Shown here one piece after another: positions 18,435-26,292 of a DNA stretch of 64,000 bases (position 1 is its first letter; each line of letters starts with the position of its first letter). Below the pieces are notes generated by a model, which had not been told where the DNA came from, ran no database searches, and saw nothing but the letters and a program-made list of their open reading frames with translations. The stretch comes from Pseudomonas sp. CCI4.2. Its GTDB lineage: Bacteria; Pseudomonadota; Gammaproteobacteria; Pseudomonadales; Pseudomonadaceae. A program made the translations under genes and the position numbers. The DNA is taken from assembly GCF_034350045.1 (NCBI RefSeq), contig NZ_CP133781.1, positions 1,828,001 to 1,892,000 of the forward strand. The letters run 5' to 3'.

Positions 18435-18685
18435 GACTTGTAGGCGCTGCCCAAGGCTGCGATATGTGCATACCATTTTGTATCTGCCGAAGACTCTGTG
18501 AGAGTTGGCTTGCCAACGAAAGCGTCAATGCAGGCGACCCAGGTTTCAGGTCGACATCAGCGGCGTGATTACGGGCCTCTTCGCAGGCAAGCCTACTCCC
18601 ACAGTATCTGCGGCTGCTTGCTATCACCGTGTCAATGAAATCGCAGAGCCCTACGGGCTTCGCAGCCTTCGGCAGCGCCAACAAA
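18435..18685. repeat. Nested REP block (outer REP pair enclosing a REPIN)
   Basis: The left outer unit near 18438-18465 reads TGTAGGCGCTGCCCAAGGCT, and the right outer unit near 18656-18682 reads its approximate complement (TTCGCAGCCTTCGGCAGCGC), so the two face each other. Between them lies a different REPIN at 18502-18605. The block fills most of the 351-bp gap between the GST and aldolase genes; no gene was seen there. Confidence 0.75.
18502..18605 (+). repeat. REPIN copy A
   Basis: About 104 bp from GTTGGCTTGCCAACGAAAGC to AGGCAAGCCTACTCCCACAG. The copy at 59266-59370 is its reverse complement with only a handful of differences across the whole length, including the core CAGGTCGACATCAGCGGCG. 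Confidence 0.88.
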
Positions 18686-18697
18686 ATTATCGTTTAT

Positions 18698-19345
18698 TCA
18701 GGCACTCAAACTCCAGCGAACAGACACCGTTGCGTACCAGGTCCGCAACGCTGGTAGGTCCTCTGGCAGGTCCAATTCAAGGGCCTCCACGGCGAAGTCA
18801 ATGGCGACCACCGCTGTGATATCTGCTACCGAAAACTGATCCCCCGCCAAGTACGCTACCGTCTCCAGCCGTTTATTCAAATCCCGATAAAAATGGCCGA
18901 GCCGCGCCTCGTTGCGCTTAACCAGCGCTGGTATCTGCTCATACGCATGGGGACCTGCCAGCGCTCTCCCGGCCAGACCTGGCGCCCAATTGCGCACGGC
19001 CTCCATGACCGTCGCAAAACCTTCGCGCTCGGCCCATCGTTCCCACATGGCGACTAACGCCTTGTCTTTTGGGTCAACGCCCAGCAGCGGTTTATCGGGA
19101 TAAACCTCTTCGAGATAGCGCCAGATCGCGGGTACTTCGCCCACGCTGGTGCCGTCTTCCAGCATCAGCGTAGGGACGACGTTGAGTGGATTGATGGTGG
19201 TGTACTCAGGCGAAAATTGAGCTTTGGCGGCAATGTCCACCGGGATCAATTCGATATCGATGGCTTTTTCGGCAAGGAATATCCGCACACGACGGGAGTT
19301 GGGAGAGCTTTGGGATTCATAGAGTTTCAGAAGCGGGTGGGGCAT
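18698..19345 (-). CDS. Glutathione S-transferase
   Basis: 215 aa, normal for cytosolic GSTs. The N-terminal thioredoxin-like domain (LKLYESQSSPNSRRVRIFLA) carries the Ser/Asn pair typical of the GSH site. NPLNVVPTLMLEDGTSVGE contains the cis-Pro and the glutathione-contact motif, and the C-terminal all-alpha domain follows. Substrate unknown. It lies just downstream of the anti-sigma gene (36 bp) in the same direction, so it may be the tail of the ECF operon, though nothing else ties it there. Confidence 0.9.
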   Translation of the reverse strand: MPHPLLKLYESQSSPNSRRVRIFLAEKAIDIELIPVDIAAKAQFSPEYTTINPLNVVPTLMLEDGTSVGEVPAIWRYLEEVYPDKPLLGVDPKDKALVAMWERWAEREGFATVMEAVRNWAPGLAGRALAGPHAYEQIPALVKRNEARLGHFYRDLNKRLETVAYLAGDQFSVADITAVVAIDFAVEALELDLPEDLPALRTWYATVSVRWSLSA

Positions 19346-19381
19346 TTTGATTCCTTGGTAACTGCGGTGCGTGTTTGTCGA

Positions 19382-20137
19382 CTACAGACCCGTTCGAGTG
19401 AGCTGGCTGAAGGTTTCCAGTTCGCCTTTGTCCAAATCAGACACGATGATGAAGCGCATATGATTCTGCCGCCAGGACACAATGTTATAGCCGCGTCTGG
19501 TTTGCGTATGCGGCGGCCTATCAGCTTCCGCCGTTGGTACCACGAAGGTGTTGATGATGTGCTTGTCATGCCGGTAAGTAAGCGCAGCGGCGGTTTGATG
19601 CTGGAGGTAATCCAGCCGACCGCCCAGCAGTGGAAAACCTTGGGCTGAGAAGTCGTAAACCGGTGGAGAAAAGTCGAGCTTGCCCGTGAACCACGGCTTC
19701 ACCGTGTGCTTGTCAGAGGACGCGACGTCCATCAAATGTTCGCCCATCAATGAACGGACATGGCTGGACACGGCTTCATCGGTCCAGCTGTCGTCAATCG
19801 ACGGCGTTGTGACATAGAGGAACAACGCTGCAGCAAAGAAAGCAGCTGACAACGCCGGAGCGATCCAGAGTCGTAGCCTGTGCCAAAAGTCATCCTGGAT
19901 CATCGCCGCGGTCTCAAGACGGGACCGCAGGCTATGAGTCAGAGAAGTGGGGGCGGTGAAATAAGGAAGGTGAGTTTTCACCGCAGCGCTCAGGAGACTC
20001 AGCGCTTCGAGACGCTGCTGGCAGTCGGCGCACTGCATCAGGTGCTCGGTAAATTGCTGTTGTGTGGAAGCGTCCAGCTCGTTGTCCAGATAGCCAGTCA
20101 TCCATTGGCGGCAGAGGTCGCAGTTCATTTCACTCAT
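19382..20137 (-). CDS. Anti-sigma factor, zinc-finger transmembrane
   Basis: 251 aa. The N-terminus carries a zf-HC2 anti-sigma domain: CDLCRQW, then HLMQCADCQQRLEAL with the H-x3-C-x2-C zinc pattern near residues 31-38. One transmembrane helix follows near residues 89-108 (LWIAPALSAAFFAAALFLYV), then a periplasmic domain of about 140 residues. It overlaps the sigma gene by 8 bp, which fits stoichiometric coupled synthesis. Expected to hold the sigma factor at the membrane until a periplasmic signal arrives; the signal is unknown. Confidence 0.88.
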   Translation of the reverse strand: MSEMNCDLCRQWMTGYLDNELDASTQQQFTEHLMQCADCQQRLEALSLLSAAVKTHLPYFTAPTSLTHSLRSRLETAAMIQDDFWHRLRLWIAPALSAAFFAAALFLYVTTPSIDDSWTDEAVSSHVRSLMGEHLMDVASSDKHTVKPWFTGKLDFSPPVYDFSAQGFPLLGGRLDYLQHQTAAALTYRHDKHIINTFVVPTAEADRPPHTQTRRGYNIVSWRQNHMRFIIVSDLDKGELETFSQLTRTGL

Positions 20138-20642
20138 GGCAGCATAACTTCATGTATTCAGTTTTGAGCATCGCCCGCGCCCTTGCCAGCCTCGACATCA
20201 CCGTGCCGATCGGTACATCTGTGACGTTGGCGATGTCTTTGTAGGGCATGTCTTCAAGCTCCTTCAAAATAATCACCTCCCGAAACACCGGTGACAGCGC
20301 TTCGAGTGCCCGCTGAAGAAGGGCGACATCTTGAGTGTGGATGGCGCTGAGTTCCGGGGTCTCAGAGTGGGCGAGGGCGCTGTCGTCTTCCGGGATATCG
20401 TCGCCGATGGCGATCCAGCGATGACCTGCCGAGGCTTTAAGCCAGTTAAAGCTCTCGTTGCGGACAATCGTCAGCAGCCATGCCTTGTCGTTTCCATCTT
20501 CAAAGCGATGAAGAAATTTAAAGGCTTTCAAGGCGCTTTCCTGCACGACATCGCGGGCGGCGCTTTCATTGCCGGTGAGCCACCGCGCAAGGTTATAGGC
20601 CGCATCCATATGCGGCGCTAATAACTCATCAAACCGCGTCAT
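20130..20642 (-). CDS. ECF sigma factor
   Basis: 170 aa. Sigma region 2 (YNLARWLTGNESAARDVVQE, SALKAFKFLHRFEDGNDKAW) and region 4 (ALSPVFREVIILKELEDMPY, KDIANVTDVPIGTVMSRLARA) are clear. The frame is open to 20666, but the predicted promoter (GGAATAA 20701-20695, GTT 20678-20676) would start transcription near 20669, so ATG 20642 is preferred. It co-transcribes with the anti-sigma gene and is divergent from the metallophosphoesterase gene. Both promoters share the same pattern, so it very likely activates itself and its neighbour. Confidence 0.9.
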   Translation of the reverse strand: MTRFDELLAPHMDAAYNLARWLTGNESAARDVVQESALKAFKFLHRFEDGNDKAWLLTIVRNESFNWLKASAGHRWIAIGDDIPEDDSALAHSETPELSAIHTQDVALLQRALEALSPVFREVIILKELEDMPYKDIANVTDVPIGTVMSRLARARAMLKTEYMKLCCHE

Positions 20643-20675
20643 GTCGACTTTTTGACCCCGACTCATCTCTCTTTA

Positions 20676-20701
20676 AACTCCGATTCGACTCGGTTTATTC
20701 C
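20676..20701 (-). promoter_or_regulatory. ECF-type promoter of the sigma/anti-sigma operon
   Basis: On the minus strand GGAATAA (20701-20695) is followed after exactly 16 bp by GTT (20678-20676). The same two blocks with the same spacing occur on the plus strand at 20727-20752. This mirrored identity is the main evidence that both are targets of the local ECF factor. Confidence 0.75.
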
Positions 20702-20726
20702 CGCTCAGAGAAATATATTTGATCGT

Positions 20727-20752
20727 GGAATAAAGAGGCTCCCGCGCCCGTT
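20727..20752 (+). promoter_or_regulatory. ECF-type promoter of the metallophosphoesterase operon
   Basis: GGAATAA (20727-20733), 16 bp, GTT (20750-20752). The predicted start near 20758 leaves a ~42-nt leader with a GGAG site before ATG 20800. Confidence 0.75.
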
Positions 20753-20799
20753 ATAGACCTGACAGCTTCGTCAAGCTAAGCACATCTACGGAGTCTTTT

Positions 20800-21765
20800 A
20801 TGAAAACTGGTCCGAACGTTCAGGGTCACGACGAACGCTACACACTGGGGAGAAGAGAGCTCTTGAAATGTTCGGCGTGGGCGGGCGCGGGGGTGCTCTG
20901 GGTCATGAGCGGCGGCATCCCCCGTGCCTTTGCGCTGGATGACGCGAGCACCCAACTTAGCGGAACGTCATTGGCCAACGACTTCCATTTCGTGCAAATA
21001 AGCGACTCGCATATCGGCTTCAACAAGGAAGCCAATCCGGCGCCCCTCGACACATTGCAGCAGGCCATCGATAAGGTGATCGCGCTGCCGAAAAAACCAG
21101 CGCTTATTTTGCACACCGGTGACATCACGCACCTCTCCAAGCCCGTCGAATTCGACACCGCTGACCAAGTGTTAAAAGGCTTGCCGTCCCCGGTGCATTA
21201 CGTGCCCGGCGAGCACGACACCCTCGACGAAGGTGGAGGGAAAGCCTATCTGGAGCGTTACGGTAAAGGCACTAAAGGCAACGGTTGGTATAGCTTTGAT
21301 GACCATGGGGTGCACTTCATCGCGCTGATCAATGTATTCAACTTCCAAGCGGGTCATGAAGCGACGCTCGGTGCCGACCAATTGAAATGGCTGGCTGATG
21401 ACCTCAACGCAGTGTCAGTCAGTACGCCTGTCGTCGTGTTCACCCACATCCCGCTCTGGACGATTTATAAGCCATGGGGTTGGGGCACCGAAGACGGCGA
21501 TCAGGCCATCGCGATGCTGCGAAAATATGGCTCGGTGACGGTACTCAACGGTCATATCCATCAAGTCATCCAGAAAGTCGAAGGCAATATCACTTTTCAT
21601 ACTGCCCGCTCGACTGCTTACCCTCAACCGGCTCCCGGTAGCGCGCCAGCCCCAGGTCCAATGACCGTCGCTGCTGACCAACTGCGCAACTACTTGGGCG
21701 TCACCGAGGTGTCGGCCACACAAGGCGAGCATCCCTTGGCGCTCATCAACTCAACCCTAATCTAA
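20800..21765 (+). CDS. Tat-exported calcineurin-like metallophosphoesterase
   Basis: 321 aa. The N-terminus has a twin-arginine signal (GRRELLKCSAWAGAGVLWVM) and a likely cleavage near RAFALDD. Phosphoesterase motifs in order: QISDSHIGF (D-x-H), LHTGDITH (GD), VPGEHD (usually GNHD; the Asn is Glu here), FTHIPLW and LNGHIHQ (GH-x-H). It should bind two metal ions in the periplasm; substrate unknown. It has its own ECF-type promoter divergent from the sigma gene and is followed after 11 bp by a cupredoxin gene. The Asn-to-Glu change may alter metal or substrate handling. Confidence 0.88.
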   Translation: MKTGPNVQGHDERYTLGRRELLKCSAWAGAGVLWVMSGGIPRAFALDDASTQLSGTSLANDFHFVQISDSHIGFNKEANPAPLDTLQQAIDKVIALPKKPALILHTGDITHLSKPVEFDTADQVLKGLPSPVHYVPGEHDTLDEGGGKAYLERYGKGTKGNGWYSFDDHGVHFIALINVFNFQAGHEATLGADQLKWLADDLNAVSVSTPVVVFTHIPLWTIYKPWGWGTEDGDQAIAMLRKYGSVTVLNGHIHQVIQKVEGNITFHTARSTAYPQPAPGSAPAPGPMTVAADQLRNYLGVTEVSATQGEHPLALINSTLI

Positions 21766-21776
21766 CGGTCTGCCCC

Positions 21777-22088
21777 ATGAACCGCTACGCACCTATTCTC
21801 GCTTTAACCTGCGTGCTGACGTCAATCCCGACGTCGGCGCAGGACGTACAGATCGATATCAAAACGTTCCTGTACTCACCCAAAGACCTGACCGTGCCAG
21901 CCGGCACGACAGTCACCTGGATCAACGACGACCAGGTGCCGCACACCATTGTGGGTGTGGAAAAAGCGTTTCATTCGGCGGCATTGGATACGGGGGACCA
22001 GTACTCGTACACGTTCAAGGTAAAGGGAGTGTTTGAGTACTTCTGCACGCTGCATCCGCAGATGATTGGGAGGGTTGTGGTCGATTGA
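21777..22088 (+). CDS. Periplasmic cupredoxin (amicyanin/plastocyanin-like)
   Basis: 103 aa with a signal peptide (about 20 residues, ending TSAQ). The blue-copper fold is clear: WINDDQVPHTIVG supplies the first His, and FEYFCTLHPQMIGRVVV supplies Cys, His and Met, a complete type 1 copper site. It lies 11 bp after the metallophosphoesterase, so the two are co-transcribed under the ECF-type promoter. Likely a periplasmic electron carrier or copper protein; the partner is unknown. Confidence 0.9.
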   Translation: MNRYAPILALTCVLTSIPTSAQDVQIDIKTFLYSPKDLTVPAGTTVTWINDDQVPHTIVGVEKAFHSAALDTGDQYSYTFKVKGVFEYFCTLHPQMIGRVVVD

Positions 22089-22103
22089 TACGTGATGCAG
22101 CCG

Positions 22104-23816
22104 TTAGGCTTCATAAAGATCGGCTGTTAAAGAAGGCGCGACCCACTGCTCAAACCACTTCAATATTTGATCGTCTGGCATAGGGCGAGCGATGAGATAA
22201 CCTTGGGCGCTGTCGCAACCCAGCCTTTCAAGTAATCGGTATTGATCCTCTGTCTCTACGCCCTCTGCCACTACTTTCATGCCCAAGCTATGAGCCAGGA
22301 CAATCGCCGCAGAAACAATTTTTCGCAGGCCAGAGTCGTGATTAATGTCCTGAATGAAGGAGCGGTCAATCTTGATTTGGGTGGCGGGCAATTTGTGTAG
22401 ATAGGCGAGCGAGGAATACCCAGTGCCGAAGTCGTCAATGGAAATGCTGATGGGCATACCGCTCAATTCCTTGAGCACCTCAATGGCTTTCTCAGGATTT
22501 CTCATTATTTCCGACTCGGTAATCTCAAACTCCAGGTAACAGCTGTCTACGTTGTATTTATCAAGCAGATGAATAACCTGCTTAGGAAATTCGTCATTGA
22601 TCAGATTATGGCTCGACAAATTGACGGCGACGACCGTCAGCACCCCCTGCTTTTTAAAACTGTTGAATTTGATCAACGCTGTTTCTATTGCCCAAAGGCT
22701 AAACGCATGGATCAATGCTGTTCGTTCGATTAACGGAATAAAACGATCAGGGGGGACGTTACCCAACGTTGGATGTTGCCAGCGTGACAAGGCTTCAAAC
22801 CCAACCAATTGGCCGGTTTTCAAATTTATTTTTGGTTGGAAGTGCAGCGTTAACTCCGCAGAGTGCAGCGCGTCCAACAGGCCGCCCATAAGAATCAAAT
22901 TTTGACGCTTGTCCAGCGCCATGGCCGACGTATAGAGCGCTGACCTCATGCCCATTTCTCGGGCATATTCGCTGGCTGACTCTGCTCGATTGACGACCTC
23001 GCGTCGGTCATCGCCCGAGAGCCGGGCATAGCCTATATGTGCATCAAAATGGATGGGCAAGCCTTCATATATGATGGATCGCTCAAAGATACATTCCACG
23101 GTTCGCGTTTGTTTTGTCAGGTTTTCATCCGAACTAAAAAACAGTACAGCAAGGCAGTCCCGGTTATAGTGGTAGACGGTTGCGTGGGATTCAAACGCGT
23201 CAATAAGTTGCTCCCATAACGCCGCAATTAGTGTGTCGGCAGCCTCATAACCGAACGTGTGGCTTATATCATGTATGTTATTAATTGAGATGACCGCCAA
23301 GCCATTTTTAGTCTTTAGTTGAAGCGGGCTCTTAAAGACCTGATCAAGTGTTTCAAACAGTGCGCGACGCCCCGGTAATCCGGTGCCTGGGTCATGCCTC
23401 ATTACGTAGTTTAATTTTCTGCTGTAAAACGCATAGATATGTATAGGGATGGCAACCATCATGCCAATTAGAACGTACAGCAGCGATCTAAAGGGCAGCT
23501 CGGTTACCCAAACTGCACCGTCGCTAAATTGCGAGCCAAGGGCGGTTATTAGCAATGCAGCCGGTAGAGCGCTTGGCAAGACGCCCGGCACGCCAAATAA
23601 CAAGCTGGCGAGTAGCACCGGAACCATCATGAGCGACGGATAACCTAAACGGACTCCGCCTGCTAGGTAGAGATGGGTGGAGGCAGCTAGGTAGGAAAGC
23701 AAAATCACTGCCAACCCTAGGCGCCTGATGCGAGGGGATATATCGGGTATCCAGTGATTGAAAATGCTAGGCAGGCCGTATGACCCTCCCAGCGTCCTTT
23801 TCTTGATATAACCCAT
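22104..23816 (-). CDS. Membrane c-di-GMP phosphodiesterase (degenerate GGDEF + EAL)
   Basis: 570 aa. An N-terminal membrane domain with several helices (residues ~28-130: RLGLAVILLSYLAA, LMMVPVLLASLLFGV, LLYVLIGMMVAIPIHIYAF) is followed by a GGDEF domain, then EAL. At the GGDEF active site the protein reads YHYNRDCLAVLF, so no cyclase activity is expected. The EAL domain is intact: GFEALSRWQHP, AVNLSSHNL, ITESEI, IDDFGTGYSSLAYL, KIDRSF and VAEGVETEDQ. It should hydrolyse c-di-GMP at the inner membrane. It is convergent with the cupredoxin gene, 15 bp away. Confidence 0.9.
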   Translation of the reverse strand: MGYIKKRTLGGSYGLPSIFNHWIPDISPRIRRLGLAVILLSYLAASTHLYLAGGVRLGYPSLMMVPVLLASLLFGVPGVLPSALPAALLITALGSQFSDGAVWVTELPFRSLLYVLIGMMVAIPIHIYAFYSRKLNYVMRHDPGTGLPGRRALFETLDQVFKSPLQLKTKNGLAVISINNIHDISHTFGYEAADTLIAALWEQLIDAFESHATVYHYNRDCLAVLFFSSDENLTKQTRTVECIFERSIIYEGLPIHFDAHIGYARLSGDDRREVVNRAESASEYAREMGMRSALYTSAMALDKRQNLILMGGLLDALHSAELTLHFQPKINLKTGQLVGFEALSRWQHPTLGNVPPDRFIPLIERTALIHAFSLWAIETALIKFNSFKKQGVLTVVAVNLSSHNLINDEFPKQVIHLLDKYNVDSCYLEFEITESEIMRNPEKAIEVLKELSGMPISISIDDFGTGYSSLAYLHKLPATQIKIDRSFIQDINHDSGLRKIVSAAIVLAHSLGMKVVAEGVETEDQYRLLERLGCDSAQGYLIARPMPDDQILKWFEQWVAPSLTADLYEA

Positions 23817-24470
23817 GTCGATAAGCTCCGGAGAGAACTGCTGCTATCGTGTGGCGTTTAAGTCAAAATATTTCAGAGGCGCTGACGATGTTATGTAATT
23901 TGTAGCGTACTGCATATGTTGTAACGGCCCCTCCGATCCACTCCTTAGATTTTTTGCTTATCAGGTGATGTTAGTTATTGGTTTTGCACTGCTTAGAAAA
24001 AATGTTTCGAACGAAATAACGTTTAGAGATCCAGCGAATTAGTTAATTCGCCATTGATAGCATAATGCCTTAAAAATGCGAGTGCAGGTCGAAGTAAAAA
24101 GAAAGCTCGATGTTTTTTTCATATTTCACGTTGTCTATTCAGTCGAATAGCGTGCTATCGGTTTTTTTGTAATAGGATATCGCGCGCTAATAATGACGGC
24201 TCCGGTTAGCGGTTTGGGCAGTCCTAATAACGGTTATTCAACATCGCTGCAGGACTCAGCAGTGATGCCTGTAAATACTCCTGGGTGACTGAGGGGTGTG
24301 TTGCGAGGCGGGCACAGAGCTTGGCGGCACCGGTTGATGGGGAGACAGACTCTCACGAACGAGTGGATCAGCGTCTTCGCTTCGCCTTTGCGCAGATTTG
24401 GGTGCTAAACGAAGTGCATGGGTATGAACGCTTGGCACTGGTTTTTAGCCGTGCCTGGTCTAGAGGTCAT
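23817..24470. other. Gene-poor AT-rich interval
   Basis: About 650 bp with no convincing gene. From 23820 to 24220 it is clearly more AT-rich than the rest of the window. The right part (24250-24470) borders the broken second porin copy and may hold debris downstream of it; the short open frame at 24256-24438 shows no family pattern. Confidence 0.5.
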
Positions 24471-26225
24471 TCAGGTAATATCACTGCGACTCGTTCTCTG
24501 AATCACTGACGAGGAACTCGTAGTCGATCCAGCCAGAGGTGTGACACACGGGATAAAATTGGTCTTTAGCGCTTTGTCGGCGAACAGGTGAATATTGCCC
24601 AGTTCAAAACCTTGGTCGCCGAACCCGGCGACCGGAGTGTTGGTCAGCCCTGACTCGCGGTCTTTATGAGATGAGTGGTTGTTGCGTGAAAAACCAGCAT
24701 CCAGCAGGCCGGATATCTTGATGCCATCGTCGCGCTCCAATGAGTCGCCGAACAGGCTGCGAAACAAGGTACCTTCTCCGAGCTCCACGGGCTCGCTCGC
24801 CAGGCAATGACCCGTTGCAAAGACGAACAGAACGTTGCCAAACGATTTAACCATGATGTTCTTCATGCGTTTTCTTTTGTTTTTAACAAGACCCGTCAGC
24901 TGCGTACTGTTGCGACCTGCGCCAAAAGGGTGATCGTTTGTATTGCCATCAAATACGTCGTAACGCACTTCCGGGCGCAACGAGACGTACTTGTTCAGGT
25001 CATAGCGCAAGCCCGTGGTGAGGGAGTTGAAATTGCCGCGAGCAGTGGATACCGGCAGCAGGATGAACCCATCAGGATCGGCAAAATGCTCGGCTCGTAC
25101 CGAGTAGGAGAGATCCGTACGTTGCTGATAGGTGAGTACCGCGTTGGCTCCCCACCAATGGGCGCCATCAAAACCAGGGCCGTTAATGATGTCGATGGCT
25201 GTTGCCTTGCCGTCACCCTCCTGATGGCCATAAACGACCTCGGCGCCCATCGACCAGTTTGAGTCGAAGCGATGCCAGCCGTTGAGCGAGTGTTGTTGTT
25301 TGAACTGACCTTCTGGCGATATCAGGCGCGACGTTGGAGCCTGTACGTCGTTGGACGTGTCATTCTGTTCATCGCCGAGGATGAACTCATAGTCGAGCCA
25401 GGTTTGCATGTCTGATGTGCGCCAACGCAAGGCCCCCATCACCGACTTCTGTTTGTTGTTATCGCTCAGGTTGTTCCACCCTTGGACTACCCCTAGTTCG
25501 GCGCCGAGAATTGATGATTTGCCGTTGTACAATCGAGTGCCAAGGAGTGCGCCACTGACAGTTCCCGGCTCGCTAACGAAGGCATAGGTCTTGCTCGCAA
25601 ACGGATTACGAGCAGCGCGAATGTTGGGCGGGATTTCATAGCCCATGGCCGGTCCGAATATCCCAGCCATGGCCGTGATACCAGGACCATAAGGCAGATA
25701 GGCGGTGGCAGCGATGTTGGGAATCGCGAGGAATTTTTGTTTGTCGCGCTGGGCCTTGGCAAGGTTGGTATCACCAGGCGAGTTGACATCCCAGTGCATG
25801 TCCCAGCCTGTAGTGCGAGCGAATTGGGCATTACGCCCGTAGTTCAATTCGAATGTAAATCCGAAAGATGCTTCGCTCGGCGATGGCCCTGGCAACGGTG
25901 TGATACGTGGCACCACGTTGCCCTTCAGCGGCTTGTCGATGAATAGATGCAAGCTCCCCCATTCCAGGCCCTCGTCCGCGAAACCAACGACCGGAAGATT
26001 GCTTAAGCCTTGCTGACGCTCAGCATGGGTCGAGCGATTGTTACGAGAGTAAGCAACGTCAAACAGGCCAGAAACCTCAACCCCATAATCCTTTTCCAAG
26101 GTGTCACCAAAAAGGCTTCGAAATACCGTGCCTTCACCTGTCTCAGGGATCTGGGTGGCGTGAGCGTTGAGCGTTGCAAAGGCGGCCAGAACCGCACCAA
26201 GCGTTTTCACCTTGATGTTGATCAT
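24471..26225 (-). CDS. Outer-membrane porin fused in frame to a truncated second porin
   Basis: 584 codons. Residues 1-~447 are a beta-barrel porin, probably the BBP2/OmpL-like type, with a signal peptide (GAVLAAFATLNAHA) and barrel stretches such as GWDMHWDVNSPGD and GYEIPPNIRAARNPFASKTY. It should end shortly after NSTQLTG; instead the frame runs on through VKNKRKR into a second start, MKNIMVKSFGNVLFVFATG, another signal peptide and about 110 residues closely resembling the first copy's N-terminus (GEGTLFRSLFGDSLERDDGI). The first copy thus lacks its final strand, whose terminal aromatic residue is the usual BAM signal. It is downstream of the FAD hydroxylase in the aromatic cluster, so aromatic-acid uptake was the probable role. 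Whether the fusion folds is doubtful. Confidence 0.75.
   Translation of the reverse strand: MINIKVKTLGAVLAAFATLNAHATQIPETGEGTVFRSLFGDTLEKDYGVEVSGLFDVAYSRNNRSTHAERQQGLSNLPVVGFADEGLEWGSLHLFIDKPLKGNVVPRITPLPGPSPSEASFGFTFELNYGRNAQFARTTGWDMHWDVNSPGDTNLAKAQRDKQKFLAIPNIAATAYLPYGPGITAMAGIFGPAMGYEIPPNIRAARNPFASKTYAFVSEPGTVSGALLGTRLYNGKSSILGAELGVVQGWNNLSDNNKQKSVMGALRWRTSDMQTWLDYEFILGDEQNDTSNDVQAPTSRLISPEGQFKQQHSLNGWHRFDSNWSMGAEVVYGHQEGDGKATAIDIINGPGFDGAHWWGANAVLTYQQRTDLSYSVRAEHFADPDGFILLPVSTARGNFNSLTTGLRYDLNKYVSLRPEVRYDVFDGNTNDHPFGAGRNSTQLTGLVKNKRKRMKNIMVKSFGNVLFVFATGHCLASEPVELGEGTLFRSLFGDSLERDDGIKISGLLDAGFSRNNHSSHKDRESGLTNTPVAGFGDQGFELGNIHLFADKALKTNFIPCVTPLAGSTTSSSSVIQRTSRSDIT
24481..24866 (-). pseudogene. 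Remnant of a second tandem porin gene (internal deletion)
   Basis: It starts at ATG 24866 (or 24854) with its own signal peptide and matches the first porin copy up to IPCVTPL. After that the open frame becomes unlike any porin (STTSSSSVIQRTSRSDIT). The sequence at 24537-24481, read in another frame, gives SGWIDYEFLVSDSENESQ then a stop. That resembles MQTWLDYEFILGDEQND from the middle of the first copy (near residue 285). A deletion of about 170 codons with a frame change therefore joined an N-terminal piece to a mid-barrel piece, and the rest is gone. Confidence 0.8.
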
Positions 26226-26292
26226 TATCTGTCTCTTATTTTTGTTGTCAGAGTTTGGGAGGTCGGGGCATCCATGCCCCCGGAAAACGGTG

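Noticed and set aside
24256..24438. 60-codon minus-strand frame in the AT-rich gap
   Set aside because: No ribosome-binding site, no family motif, and placed in decaying sequence after the broken porin.
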